DNA of 64,000 bases from Stramonita haemastoma (Eukaryota; Mollusca; Gastropoda; Neogastropoda; Muricidae), in assembly GCA_030674155.1 (NCBI GenBank), contig CM060344.1, positions 27,676,915-27,740,914 of the forward strand, read 5' to 3'. Below the pieces are notes generated by a model that was not told where the DNA came from, searched no databases, and saw only the letters and a list, made by a program, of their open reading frames with translations. Below, piece after piece: positions 1-13,931 of this stretch; positions within the stretch are counted from its first letter, which is position 1; the number at the start of each line of letters is the position of its first letter. A program made the position numbers and the translations under genes.

Positions 1-633
1 TGTAAATGTCATCTGTTCCCACCAGCACACGATGGGCCTACTCTTATGAAAAGCGGAACAGGATTTAATGTGTGTGTGTGTGTGTGTGTGTTTGTGAAGG
101 CCTCTATGGCATGCGTGAGGATTTGAGAGATTTTCTTAATTTTTGTTTTCTTCATAGCTGCGTGTGCGTGCATGCATGTATGGACACGTTTTTGTTGCAA
201 AGACAGTTCAGATTTGTATGTATCGGTTGGTCTCTGTGGCATGTTTGTGGATTTGAGTAAGTTGCTTTATTTATTTTTTTTTTTTCATAGCTGCGTGTTT
301 ACGCATGTATGGACACATTTTGTTTCAAAGGAAATTCAGATTTGTGTGTTGACTTGCCTCTTATCTTTTAAAGTCATCTCTTTGGTCCACTCTTTGAGTG
401 ATATATTTTTTCCATTCCTTGCTGAGTCTTGGGGCTTCATGTATGTGATGACAGTGACACTACGGAGGTGATGATGGTGATGATGATGATGATGATTATG
501 ATGATGGTCTCAGTCCCCATGTGTATGCAGTTTTGCAAATTTTGTCATCTGTTCCCACTGGTACACAAGAGCCCACTCTTCCAAAAAGTGGAAGAGGTTT
601 ATTTATTTATTTATTTATTATTTTAAAAAAAAA

Positions 634-967
634 TCTTTTATATCGAGGATAATGGAATAAGCACTCATGTGCTTTTTTACATGTAGTCCCTGTGTGTATG
701 CAGTTTTGTAAATCTTGTCATGTGTTCCCACCGGCACTCGATGGCCTACTCTTACGAAAAGCGAACAGGATTTAACATGTGCGCAAGATGTTCTGCGTGC
801 GTTTGCACACAGGGCCTCAGTTTATAGTCTCATCCGAAGGACTTTTGTGGGGAGTGGATTCAGCACTGATGTTAACTCCAGAGGAAAAATCCCCTCGAAT
901 GGGAATTGAACCCGGGTCATCAAATTGCCAGCGCAATGTTCTGACTACTAAGCTATCCCTTCCCGTC
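634..967 (-). mobile_element. SINE family A, near full length
   Basis: This is a tRNA-derived short interspersed element read on the minus strand. The + strand begins with the family's 3' tail (ttttatatcgaggataatgg) and ends with the tRNA-like head. On the minus strand the head shows an A box and a B box close to GGTTCGATTCC (+ strand gaattgaacccgggtc near 903-918). The family recurs at least fifteen times here in both orientations. Older fragments lie at 1-75 and about 505-600. I cannot give it a database name. Confidence 0.8.
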
Positions 968-974
968 TTAATAT

Positions 975-976
<2 letters not shown>

Positions 977-1036
<60 letters not shown>
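977..1036. repeat. (GT)n microsatellite followed by (GACA)n
   Basis: About 60 bases of pure GT run into GAGA and a short ACAG run (to about 1073). It directly abuts the head of the SINE A copy. There is no coding meaning. Confidence 0.95.
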
Positions 1037-1073
<37 letters not shown>

Positions 1074-1139
1074 GGCAAAAAAGACATAAGAGGCAGAGAG
1101 AAAGAATCAGCAAGTGTGTTACATCTATAGTATTGTGAT

Positions 1140-1670
1140 ATAGTAATAATAATAATAGTAATAGTAATAATAAAAGGAATTTATAGAGCGTTATATCTTG
1201 CAAAAACAAATCAAAGGGCTTGTATTCCACCTATACAACACACAAGCAATCAATGGCAATAAATAGTTTTAACAAATTGAATGTACACACACACACACAC
1301 AACACACACACACACACACACACACACGCGCGTGCATGTGCACACACTTATAGAGGTTATACACTTTGGCAGGGTGAAGGGAATTTCAGATGTTGAAGGC
1401 AGGGACAGATAGAAGATGGAAACAGAAGGCGAAAATCCTAGGTTTGAAAGAAGTGTGTCTTGAGGTTGGATTTAAAAGTGTGATATGTAGGCTTTAGCTG
1501 GAAGGAGAGAGGGAGGTCGTTCCAGATCAATGGACCAGAAACAAAGAAAGAGCGGCAGCCAACGGTAGACAGGTTGAATCTGGGTATTCTTAAGGACAAG
1601 GTGCCTGCAGCCTATGAAAGAACTGCCATGCCCTTGAAGCTGAGGGGAGGCTGCTGTATAATATAATGAA
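1140..1670. repeat. Interspersed repeat of unknown class
   Basis: An ATT-rich start, then the stretch around 1185-1260 (cttgcaaaaacaaatcaaag) reappears at about 24215-24350, so at least that part is a dispersed repeat. It is followed by a CA microsatellite (1286-1327). The block at 1500-1580 (ggtcgttccagatcaatgg) looks like a dispersed element but has no second copy here. No ORF or terminal repeats were recognised. Confidence 0.5.
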
Positions 1671-1775
1671 GGCCTCCTTCATTTCACCCCTGTGGCTTCA
1701 TGCTTAGAGTCGCTGGGGTCTTGGGATTTCCACTCCACAGCGCTGCACTAGCTGACACGTCAGCAGCAGACAGGG

Positions 1776-2131
1776 TCATCAGCATTTTTCCCCTCTGCTT
1801 TGATAACAACAGACAGGGATCGTTATCAGTTTTCCCCTCTGCTTTGATAACAATAGACAGGATTATCATCATCATTTTTGCTGTCTGCTTTGATAACAAT
1901 AGACAGGATCATCATCATTTTTGCTGTCTGCTTTGATAACAATAGACAGGATCATCATCATTTTTGCTGTCTGTTTTGATAACAACAGACAACAGACAGG
2001 GTCATTGTCATTTTTGCTGTCTGTTTTGATAACAACAGACAACAGACAGGGTCATCATCATTTTTGCTGTCTGTTTTTATAACAACAGACAACAGACAGG
2101 GTCATTGTCATTTTTGCTGTCTGTTTTGCAG
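1776..2131. repeat. Minisatellite ending in the acceptor of the exon at 2132
   Basis: About eight units of 41-52 bp combine a pyrimidine-rich block (tttttgctgtctgttttg) with gataacaacagacaacagac. The last unit is cut short after ctgtctgttttgcag, which is the 3' splice site of the first visible Pfk exon. The working pyrimidine tract is therefore part of the repeat unit, and earlier units carry the same tract without the final AG at that position. Confidence 0.85.
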
Positions 2132-2196
2132 ACCAAGGATGTGCAGACAGCCATGGACCAGAAGAACTTTGAGGAAGCCGTGCGACTGAGGGGAAG
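2132..2196 (+). CDS. Pfk: Pfk exon: end of the N-terminal half
   Basis: This 65-nt exon reads TKDVQTAMDQKNFEEAVRL and then RGR, completed in the next exon. It aligns with the conserved MTKDVQKAMDEKRFDEAIQLRGR segment of vertebrate PFK, the helix closing the catalytic half. It starts in phase 0 after ctgttttgcag and ends after two bases of a codon (AG|gtgagt); the following exon supplies the third base. Its acceptor is the last unit of a minisatellite, and its donor is the first unit of a (GTGA)n run. Earlier exons are upstream of the window. Confidence 0.92.
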
Positions 2197-2268
2197 GTGA
2201 GTGAGTGAGTGAGTGAGTGAGTGGGTGGGTGGGTGGTGTGAGTGAGTGGGTGAATGAGTGAGTGGAGG
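2197..2268. repeat. (GTGA)n/(GTGG)n run beginning at the 5' splice site
   Basis: The donor of the preceding exon, gtgagt, is the first of many tandem copies of GTGA, which pass into GTGG and back. Several overlapping consensus-like donors therefore follow the exon edge. Confidence 0.9.
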
Positions 2269-2379
2269 GAGTGGAGTGAGGGAGGGCCTGAGCTGTTGTG
2301 GCAATCGCCTTCCAGCCTGACTGTTGACGGGTAGGGGGGACCCACTTTTCATAGGGAATGTAAAGGGCCAAGGTTGGAA

Positions 2380-2740
2380 TCAGTGTGGTGATGTGGTCTG
2401 GTGATGTGGTGTTGTGATGTGTTGTGGTGATGTATGTGGCGGGGTGATGTAATATGTTTAGTCTGGTGTGGTTATGTAATGTGGTGTGGTGATGTGGTGT
2501 GGTGTGGTGATGTAATGTGTTGTTGTGGTGATGTAATGTGGTGTGGTGATGTAATATGGTGGTGTTGTGATGTAATGTGGTGTGGTGATGTAATGTGTGG
2601 TGATGTCATGTAATGTGGTGATGTAATATGGTGATGTGGTAGTATGATGTAATGTGGTGATGTAATATGGTGATGTGATGTGGTATGGGGATGTACGGTG
2701 TGGTGATGTAATGTGGAGTGGTATGTGGTGATGTGTGGTG
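2380..2740. repeat. Degenerate GTGATGTAATGTG tandem repeat
   Basis: Variable units built from gtgatgtaatgtggtgtg fill most of the short intron and run up to the UG-rich acceptor of the exon at 2748. The His/Thr-rich reading frames on the minus strand are artefacts of the repeat. Confidence 0.85.
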
Positions 2741-2747
2741 TGTGCAG

Positions 2748-2838
2748 GAGTTTCCTGAGCAACCTGACGACATACCGCATGCTGAGCAAACTGCGGCCCC
2801 CTGACAACCTGTGCACTGGGGAGAGCTCTGGCAGCATG
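2748..2838 (+). CDS. Pfk: Pfk exon: start of the interdomain linker
   Basis: This 91-nt exon completes RGR and continues SFLSNLTTYRMLSKLRPP and DNLCTGESSGSM. It matches vertebrate [20 protein letters not shown]. The tail after RPP is the variable connector between the two PFK halves. It ends in phase 0 at ATG|gtgaga, so any phase-0 exon can follow: the core exon at 19653, or the extra exons at 7060 and 13482. The acceptor tgtggtgtgtgcag is UG-rich rather than a pyrimidine tract. Confidence 0.92.
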
Positions 2839-5475
<2,637 letters not shown>

Positions 5476-5775
5476 CCCCCTGGAGTTAACATCAGTGCTG
5501 ACAAAAAAACATAACAAACAAAAAAAAAATCCGTGCTGACTCCACTCCTCCCAAAAGTCCTTCGGATGAGACTGTAAACCTAGGTCCTGTGCGTGAATGC
5601 ATGCAGAACATCTTGTATGACACGTTAAGACCTGTTTTAGCTTTTCAGAAGAGTAGTCCCTTGTGTGACGGTGGGAACAGATGACAAAATGTACACAACC
5701 CGCTTACACACAGGGACTGAACGTAAAAAAAGTGTGTGAGTGCTTGTTCCAATATCATCAAAATTAAAGAATAGA
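5476..5775 (+). mobile_element. SINE family A, degenerate, plus orientation
   Basis: From ggagttaacatcagtgctga through ccttcggatgagactgtaaa, the elements of family A follow in head-to-tail order. The tail is at about 5740-5775. A short A-rich insertion splits it near 5500-5530. Confidence 0.7.
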
Positions 5776-5999
5776 TAAAAAAAAAATACAGATGCTGGCT
5801 GAATAAGCTTGGAGTTGGAGTCGGCAGTCAGTGAAATTGACTGCAACAAACTCCACTGATGGCTCTGTTCTCATGCCTTTCTTTTGAGTGAGTGAGTTGT
5901 ACCAAAAACATGTTGACGCTTTCTTCAATGACTAAGACTGAACATAAAAACAACAAACTGACCACACCAAAGAACAACACCCAAAGTGTCATATGTGAA

Positions 6000-6965
6000 G
6001 TATTTTCGCTAAAGGGGTGGGGCCAAAGGTTAAAGGTGAAGGGTTGCAGTCAGTAGATTGCAGCTGAAGGGTTACGTACTGTCAAAAGGATGTAAAGGAG
6101 TTGAAGCTCAAAGTGGAAGGGTCGGAATGCTTAAGGGGAAGGATAGAGTCAGGATGCTTTAAGTGAGAGGGTTAAGGTCATACATTAAGAGCTGAAGGGT
6201 TAAGGTCAGAAGGCTTTAAGTGAAAGGGTTAAGATCAGAAGGCTTTAAATGGAAAAAAGGTGAGAAGGCTTTAAGTGAAAAGGTTAAGGTCAGAAGGCTT
6301 TAAGTGAAAAGGTTAAGCTCAGAAGGCTTTAAGTAAAAGGGTTAAGGTGAACAGGCTTTAAGTGAAAGGGTTAAGGTGAGCAGGCTTTAAGTGAAAGGGT
6401 TAAGGTCAGAAGGCTTTAAGTAAAAGGGTTAAGGTGAGCAGGCTTTAAGTGAAAGGGTTAAGGTCAGAAGGCTTTAAGTAAAAGGGTTAAGGTCAGAAGG
6501 CTTTAAGTGAAAAGGTTAAGGTCAGAAGGCTTTAAGTGAAAGGGTTAAGGTCAGAAGGCTTTAAGTAAAAGGGTTAAGGTCAGAAGGCTTTAAGTAAAAG
6601 GGTTAAGGTCAGAAGGCTTTAAGTAAAAGGGTTAAGGTCAGCAGGCTTTAAGTAAAAGGGTTAAGGTCAGAAGGCTTTAAGTAAAAGGGCTAAGGTCAGA
6701 AGGCTTTAAGTGAAAAGGTTAAGGTCAGAAGGCTTTAAGTGAAAGGGCTAAGGTCAGGAGGCTTTAAGTAAAAGGGCTAAGGTCAGAAGGCTTTAAGTGA
6801 AAGGGCTAAGGTCAGAAGGCTTTCAGTGAGAGGGTTAAGGTCAGAAGGCTTTAAATGGAAAAAAAAGGTCAGAAGGCTGTAAGTGGAAGGGTTAAGGTCA
6901 TAATGTTAAAGCTGAAGGGTGAAGGTCAGAAGGCTTTAAGGGGAAAGGTGAAGGACATACGTTAA
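6000..6965. repeat. 29-30-bp minisatellite rich in TTAAGGTCA
   Basis: About 28-30 units of the form gggttaaggtcagaaggc plus tttaagtgaaa lie in the intron between 2838 and 7060. The unit core TTAAGGTCA occurs exactly about 15 times between 6172 and 6899. There is also one TGAAGGTCA and several CTAAGGTCA variants. AAGGTCA is the extended half-site bound by monomeric nuclear receptors, and TNAAGGTCA is the estrogen-related receptor consensus. The array stops about 95 bp before the putative cassette exon at 7060. Confidence 0.9.
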
Positions 6966-7059
6966 AAAGCTGAAGGGGGAATGAAGGCCCGAACAGCGCG
7001 CCACACAGCGAAAGAGCAGGCGATCCTGCAGCCCAAGGAACGTGGGTTTCCATCCACAG

Positions 7060-7386
7060 ACCAGCTTCCTTGGGATTGGGGCAGCAGCAGGCTCCCCTCA
7101 GGGCAGCTGTGGCAGCTCCACCTCCCTGGCCAGAAGGATCGCCACCGAGCACAAGGAAACCCAGACTCAGCAGTGCCCTCCCCCCCCCTCCAGCAGCCCC
7201 CGCTCCCCCCGCCCTCTGAACGTCAGCATCAACATCCGCATCAAGGACAAGAAGTCCTCCTCCGTGGTCAAGGACCGCTTTGTGCAGGGGGGGGCGCCCC
7301 CCCCACCCCCGCCCTCATCCCAAGAGACCGCCACGCCCAGGTCAGGGGTCAGTCCTGCTGTGCACATGCCTGCCATGGTGCCGCCG
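7060..7386 (+). CDS. Pfk: Probable Pfk cassette exon: Ser/Pro-rich linker insert
   Basis: This is an open, GC-rich stretch of 109 codons in phase 0 at both ends. It is bounded by catccacag|ACC and CCG|gtcagt. An alternative in-frame acceptor is ctcccctcag|GGC, giving a start at 7102. The product is low complexity: SPRSPRPLNVSINIRIKDKK, a KSSSVVKDRF segment, two proline runs and several SP motifs. It would fall exactly in the linker between the PFK halves. Base composition differs sharply from the AT-rich intron around it, which favours coding. I do not recognise the insert as a known domain. It could be a chance GC-rich ORF, although the matching phases argue against that. Confidence 0.58.
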
Positions 7387-7984
7387 GTCAGTGGAGGGGG
7401 AGGAGGAGGGGGGGGCATGCTGTTTTACAGGAATGGTGGATGTTCTGAGGCTGCGCTGCTGGGTCTTTCCGAGTTTTGTTTGTTTGTTGGTTGGTTGGGT
7501 TTCTTTTTTTTGGGGGGGGGGGGGGGTCTGTTTATTAAACTTTTTGGCCGCCGTAGGTGACTTCAGTCGACACTATGGTTTTGCTGCCATAGGCGATTTT
7601 TTTTTAATGACGGTGTAGGTTATGTTATAAAGAACAGCTTTTTTTCTATAATTATAGTAACAGCTGGCGGAGCTCATCACTAAGATTAATACTGGGGTGC
7701 ATGCTGGGTATGCTTGTGTCATCCACCCCACTGGCCATAGCTGGCCCACCCTTCTGCATGGCAAAGGCCAGGAGTTCTTTTGACAGAGGAGGCTTGACCA
7801 ACCCCGCAGCCCAGTGAAGTGTTGTGAGCATGCTGGGCATCTGAGTGCCAGCCCAACCATCAGGGCAAGCAGGCAACTCTTGACTTCTGCCCAAGACAGA
7901 CAGGGTTTTGGAAGGTGCTTTGTCTCCATTCATGCGTGTGGCTTGGCTTTGTAGTCTGGTTTAAGTAAGGGACGTTCTGGAGGA

Positions 7985-8430
7985 TAGGGCTTGTTTGTTC
8001 TAAATAAAGGACTTGAAGAGGATCTATAGTGGTAATGGTAATCTGGTCTCAGTAAAGGACTGTCAAGAGGATCTATAGCGGTAATGGTAATCTGGTCTCA
8101 GTAAAGGACTGTCAAGAGGATCTATAGCGGTAATGGTAATCTGGTCTCAGTAAAGGACTGTCAAGAGGATCTATAGCGGTAATGGTAATCTGGTCTCAGT
8201 AAAGGACTGTCAAGAGGATCTATAGCGGTAATGGTAATCTGGTCTCAGTAAAGGACTGTCAAGAGGATCTATAGCGGTAATGGTAATCTGGTCTCAGTAA
8301 AGGACTGTCAAGAGGATCTATAGCGGTAATGGTAATCTGGTCTCAGTAAAGGACTGTCAAGAGGATCTATAGCGGTAATGGTAATCTGGTCTCAGTAAAG
8401 GACTGTCAAGAGGATCCAAAATACCAACAT
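7985..8430. repeat. 49-bp minisatellite, about 9 near-identical units
   Basis: The unit contains ctggtctcagtaaaggactg, then tcaagaggatctatagcgg. Units are almost identical, so the array is recent or kept uniform. It lies inside an intron with no splice signal of note. Confidence 0.95.
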
Positions 8431-10489
8431 GGGCTTCATGGGGAAAAGCCCTTCAACTGGACCACTCAGCCATATATGTATACTCTCTTCACACTAGGAG
8501 ACTGATACTTATAAGATATGCCCCCCCCCGATCAAAAAAAAAAGAAAAAAAGAAAACAAAACAAAAACGGTGTTCATTGGTAACAACAAATCCTGATATT
8601 CCTGAAGTGGACGGCCAGGAAGGTCTGGTTTACTGCTGTTGGGGGGAGGGGTGGGGGGGGGAGTGCCAAGAGTACTGCACCCTTCATGTCTTTGTCAGCT
8701 GCAGGCCACAGTGTGTTGGGGTGGGACCTGCATGCTCTGTGCCAGACTTTGTCATGTGGGTCTGTTGTTGTTGTTGTCGTCATGCGTGCTTTGCTGGGAA
8801 GATTCCAGAATTGGCAGTGTCTCTTGGTTCTGTTTCTATACCATGGGTAATTTGATAAACAGATCGGAAGTGGATGGTCAGCATTGCGCCTGCTGTGTCC
8901 TAGGTTGAGCGTTGTGTTGAATGGAAACAGTTTGTGTTGTCACAAACTTGTATATGTGATGCGCTACATCAAAGGGTGCATTAAGTTGCAGGGAGAGTTT
9001 TTGCCTACGGGCTGGAAAAGGCAGCTACACCTATTTTTCACAATTTTCATGTTTTGCCGTTTTGGTTTCTTCAAACATCTAGAAATTGTATTCCAAAGTA
9101 TCAGAGCCCAATTCAGTTTATAAAGCTTAAAAGCCCTTTTGCTAAGACACAAATACACAGTTTAAGAAACTTTAAACCCAAATTTCTCAAAATGGCCGCC
9201 TCACCACTTTGTGAATTCAATCTACTGTAACTTTGCTTTTAGTCAAGCTACATCAAAAACAAGTACATTTATAAAGCTTAATGATTGAACTTTCTCACTG
9301 TATCAAAATCTGAAAAATGATAAAAAGGCACTTATTTGTGAAAGTGCATCACATATATTTTTTTCTTCCAATAAAAATATTACCTTATAGTGATAGAAAA
9401 AGAGGGACTAAAGGCACTGGCATATGGCGTCTCAACACAAAAGTTGGTGGCCATGTTTGTTATTTTGGTATTCACATTATTTTTTGTGTGTTCAATTTTT
9501 CTTGTTTTTTTTCAGTTCATTTATGGTTGGCTTGTTGTTAAGGATCATATTTTGTTGTTGGTTTTTAAAAAAAAAAATTTGTTTCAGTTTTGTGTTATTT
9601 GCCTTTTTTTCTTTTAGTTTTGAATTTTAATGATTTTGTCATGTATATTCACACCATGAGTAGATATTTTTTATGACGGTGAGGATTTGAAAAAAAAAAT
9701 TGTAAGAGGAAATAGAATTAAAAGAAGGAATCCATTTTGTTTTTTAAAGAGGAAAAATATGTTCATGCAGAATATCTTACGTATGTCGGAATTCATGTTT
9801 AAAATTTTTTTTTTATTCATGTATCATAGATGTAACTACTGGAATTGAAATGATCACAAAACGTCTGCTTTTATCTATCTTTGAAAATACAGCTTTTGTA
9901 ATAACATTTTGCAGTGTTTGTCGTCTGGGATTTTGTTTTAAAAAAAAAAGAAATGTGTGTAGACATGATTTGATTCATGGTATTGCAGCAGGGTTGTGAA
10001 TTATTTACAGGCTCATGCTCCCATATATGAAACACCTCAGGTATGGAGTGATCGTTAGCTTTGGATGTCGTTGATGGTTTTGTTTATTTTCTGTGTCGTG
10101 AATCAAACAGCTTGAAGACAATTTCTGTGCACCCCAAGATGTTGGTTTTAAGCAAGGAAAGATTTGTTGATCTTTTTTGCTGTTACCATTTTTTTGGTTC
10201 AGATATTTTGCTGAACGTGTACACTTGACCGCTGGTTTGATGCACTGTTGTTAAAAAGGTTCAATTTTTCTCCCTGGTTTTGCATTTTGTTTAGTTGTTT
10301 GACTTTGTTTCTGTTTTTTTTTTTCTCTTTGTTAACAGTTTTAGAAAAGGAATGTGTGAAATATGTTTTGTAAATCTTAGCTACTGTTTGTATGGTTTCA
10401 ATGTGTGTGTGTGTGTGTGTGTGTGTTGGGGGGGAGGGGGTGAGTGAGTGTGTGTGTGTGTGTGTTTTTTGTTTTTTGTTTTTAAATTT
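8431..10489. other. AT-rich intron with nothing recognised
   Basis: About 2 kb with homopolymer A and T runs and no ORF, RNA or element I can support. Confidence 0.6.
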
Positions 10490-10713
10490 TTATTCTTTTA
10501 TGTCTAGGATAAAGGGATAAGCACTCGTGTGCTTTTTTACATCCAGTCCCTGTGTTTGTAAATGTCATCTGTTCCCATTGGCACACGATGGCCTACTCTT
10601 ATGAAAAGCGGAACAGGATATAACATGTGCGCAAGATGTTCTGCGTGTGTTCACACACGGGGCCTCGGTTTATAGTCTCATCCGAATGACTGGGGGAGAG
10701 TGGAGTCAGTACT
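10490..10713 (-). mobile_element. SINE family A, head-truncated
   Basis: Starts with the family tail (ggataaagggataagcactc) and runs to the gtggagtcagtactg block. There it is cut by a GTGA/GCGT repeat (10714-10850), so the tRNA-like head is missing. Confidence 0.75.
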
Positions 10714-11449
10714 GTGTGTGAGTGTGTGTGTGTGTGTGTGTGCATGCATGCGTGCGTGAGTGCGTGCGTCGTGCGTGGAGTGAGTGCGTGAGTGCGTGCG
10801 TGAGTGAGTGAGTGAGTGAGTGCGTGCGTGAGTGAGTGAGTGAGTTGTTGGCACTCTGTAATGTGAGAGTATTTTTTCCAGATGTTTGAATCAGAACCTT
10901 ATATTCTAACTGACATGGTATTTCATATTCTTGCCCCATCTGCTGCTTGATGTTCATTCTTATCTCTTAGCTTCCACCACTTCCCCCGTTCCTGAAGTCA
11001 GCAAAAGGGATGGATAAATGTTATTTGCTTTATTCATTGTTTTGTTTTGCTTGCCTGCTTTTCTGCAACCAACCTTCCTACGAAAAAAAACCCATCCCCA
11101 AACCAGCACCCAAACAATAACAGAAAAAAAAGAAAACGACAAGGAAACATTATTTTATTCATTTTTTATTTTGCATACCAGCTTTGATTGCCTTTAACCC
11201 CCCCCCCCCAAAAAAAAAAACCCAACCAAACAAAAAACACCTCCCCAAAAAGGAGAAAAAGATGAACAACAACCAAAACCCCAAACCCAAACCAAACCAT
11301 CTTTCCCCCTCCCCCCAAAAAAACCGATTCAAATGAAAACAAAAACACACTACCATGAAGAGAAAAAAGTACTAGAGTTTAGTCACTCTTTGTGTGCTTA
11401 TCTGCTTTATGGGGAAGAAAAACCCATGACACATTCCCCCGGTGCACGC

Positions 11450-11515
11450 ATGCACATGCACACACACATGCGCACACACACACACACATGCACATATGCA
11501 TGCTTGCGCGCGCAC

Positions 11516-11590
<75 letters not shown>

Positions 11591-11622
11591 GCACACACAC
11601 ACACATTTTGACTTGACTTCAC

Positions 11623-11690
<68 letters not shown>
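11450..11690. repeat. (CA)n microsatellite block
   Basis: Long CA tracts with a short break around 11606-11625. Preceded by ATG/CGC-rich alternating sequence and by A- and C-rich low-complexity DNA (11040-11340). Confidence 0.95.
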
Positions 11691-12184
11691 CCCTACAATC
11701 CCAGTTTGTTTCAGTTCTCTCACAATTTCTTTTGAAATACTACACCTGCTTTCCTTGGGAAAGAAAAGAAAAAAAAATTAAACGTGAAGAAAACAGGAAA
11801 TTGAGCATGTCATGTACCCCCTCCCCCCTTCATCTCCCCCCTCCTCCACCCCTAAACAAAAAAAAACAACCCAAACCCCCCCCCCAGCAGCAACAAAAAC
11901 AAAACAAAAAAGAACCCAAAGCAAGCAAAACCACGTTACTGGTCCTTGTACCTGTGTTGTTGTTGTTGTGTTGTTGTGTTGTTGATGCTTGCCTGTGCTG
12001 GTGTGGTGGGCAGAGGGCACAGATGCCAGGTGCCCCCCACAGGGGTGGGGGGGGCAGTGGGGCACGGGGCATGGCTCGTTTCCTCTGCCCCTGCTTGCCA
12101 GGATGTTGTGCCTCACACCTGTCTGTCGGCGTCGCTCCTGATCGTTCTCTTCTTGTGTGTGGAGGAGTTTTGTTTTGTGTGTGT

Positions 12185-12186
12185 GC

Positions 12187-12218
<32 letters not shown>

Positions 12219-12330
12219 TGTGTGTCTGGATTTTGTTTTTCGGGTTTTGCTTTTTTTTGTTTTTTTGTTTTTTTTGGGGGGGGGGAAGGTCACCACCGCA
12301 GTGTTGGAATTTGTGCAATCACGGTTTTGT

Positions 12331-12394
<64 letters not shown>

Positions 12395-12420
12395 GGTACG
12401 TGCGTGTATGCGTGTGTGTG
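12185..12420. repeat. Two (GT)n tracts
   Basis: GT runs at about 12190-12220 and 12337-12390 are separated by a T/G-rich stretch. No exon was found in 11700-12430 in spite of several open frames, which are all low complexity. Confidence 0.9.
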
Positions 12421-12429
12421 AAAGCACAT

Positions 12430-13481
12430 TTACTTGACTAGCACACTCATAGTAATGCATATGTTTGCTTGTACAACATACACTTCAATAGACCTTGCTG
12501 ATACATTCTCTCATGAAAGAATGAGAGATCCGAGAATAAACTATTCAAAGTATGGTGTACTACCCCCCAAAAAATAATTGGAATTTATCTTTTTAATTGT
12601 TGACTTTACCGAGCAATGGTTATGTAGCAGTAAGTAGTAAGAACAGCGAGCTTGATTTAGTTTTTTATGTCTTCATTTTTTTTAATTATTTGTTTTGATC
12701 AGTCCATTTGATCTGGCCTTTTGTTTATTCATTCAGTAAGAGCAACAAGCTTAATTTGACATTTCTATTTAATTTCAGTTGTTTGTTTGCTGAGGTTAAT
12801 TTAAATTAGGTCAGATCAGTCAGTTTGACCTGGCAGTTGATTGATTAGGTCGGATCAGCCAGCTTCTCTAGCCTTTTTTATTTAAAAAAAATATATGTTT
12901 GGTTCCCTCAGCCTTTGTCTTGATGTGGTCTGTGATAAACTGTCTCTTTTTTGTGTGTGCTATATATATATTTTTTTTTTATAGATTACTTCTTTTTGGA
13001 AACCTAAATGAACATCTCTTTTCCCCAGTGTATTTCATCAAACATGACTCCTGTCTATTTTGCACCAACAGACACGTGGGCAGGTGCAGATTAGATATAA
13101 TTATTCGATTGTACACCTTTTTTAATAAAAGGGGGAGGGGGGGGGGGGGGGGGGACATAGGGGGAGGGAAGTAGGCTTGCGGGCAGGGAAGGGGGTAGTA
13201 TTATTTTTCATCGAATCAGGTGTCTTATGTGTAATAAGAAAAAAAAAACAATTTTGTGTTATCATAATAGATTAATAAGAAAAAAAATGTCTTCATTTTC
13301 AGATTGACTTTTTTTTTACTTTAAAAAAAAAAAAAAGAAGAAGGAAACTTCACTCTATTACTTTGTGTTCATTCTTTTCTTCTTCTTCTTTATTGAAGCA
13401 AGTTGATGTTCTGTGTGTGTGTGTGTGTGTGATGGATGATGCTTGACTAAACTGTTGCTGTGGGGTGTGTAACGTGAACAG
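12430..13481. other. Intron segment, nothing recognised
   Basis: AT-rich DNA with a long G run at about 13131-13154. No mobile element or ORF I can support. Confidence 0.55.
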
Positions 13482-13532
13482 CCGATGCAGCAGGACTCCA
13501 AACTGGTGGGGTTCCCCTTTACAGACGGCCGA
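13482..13532 (+). CDS. Pfk: Probable small Pfk cassette exon (17 codons)
   Basis: The 51-nt stretch reads PMQQDSKLVGFPFTDGR. It is bounded by gtgaacag|CCG and CGA|gtgagt, phase 0 at both ends. It fits between the exons ending at 2838 and starting at 19653 and could be skipped or used without changing frame. The donor is close to consensus. The acceptor is poor in pyrimidines, as expected for a regulated exon. The peptide is not part of the conserved PFK core, so it would extend the interdomain linker. It could be a chance ORF; the exact codon multiple and strong donor favour a real exon. Confidence 0.6.
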
Positions 13533-13931
13533 GTGAGTCTGGACTTTGTGCTCTTGCCACTGACTTTGTTTTGTTGTTGTTATTTGTTAGTGTTATACAT
13601 ACATAACATACAGCCTTGCTTGGCGTTTGCACAGGTCAGTAGTAATTGTACATACTTACCTATATAAATAATGCAAGTTGTGTTGGTCATCACTGCATTG
13701 CTGTTGCATGGAAGAGGTTTTGCTCTAGGCCTTGTAGCCTCATGTAGAGACTTTTGATATCATTGCTTTTTGTTTTGCTTTGAATTCTTCTTCTTCTTTT
13801 GTTTTGTTTTGTGAAGACACTGTCTGTGCTTTTTTTGTCTGTTTATCTCTCGTGTCTCTCTCCCTGTCTGTCCGTCTCTTTCTTTCGTAACCTCTGTCTC
13901 AGTCTTCATATCTGGCTCTCTCCATGTGAAA

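Noticed and set aside
6000..6965. Telomere-like GGGTTA repeat
   Set aside because: The hexamer is embedded in a 29-30-bp unit and is not itself tandem. The array lies inside an intron.
7985..8430. CRISPR-like array of 49-bp repeats
   Set aside because: There are no variable spacers: the whole unit repeats, and the genome is eukaryotic with introns.
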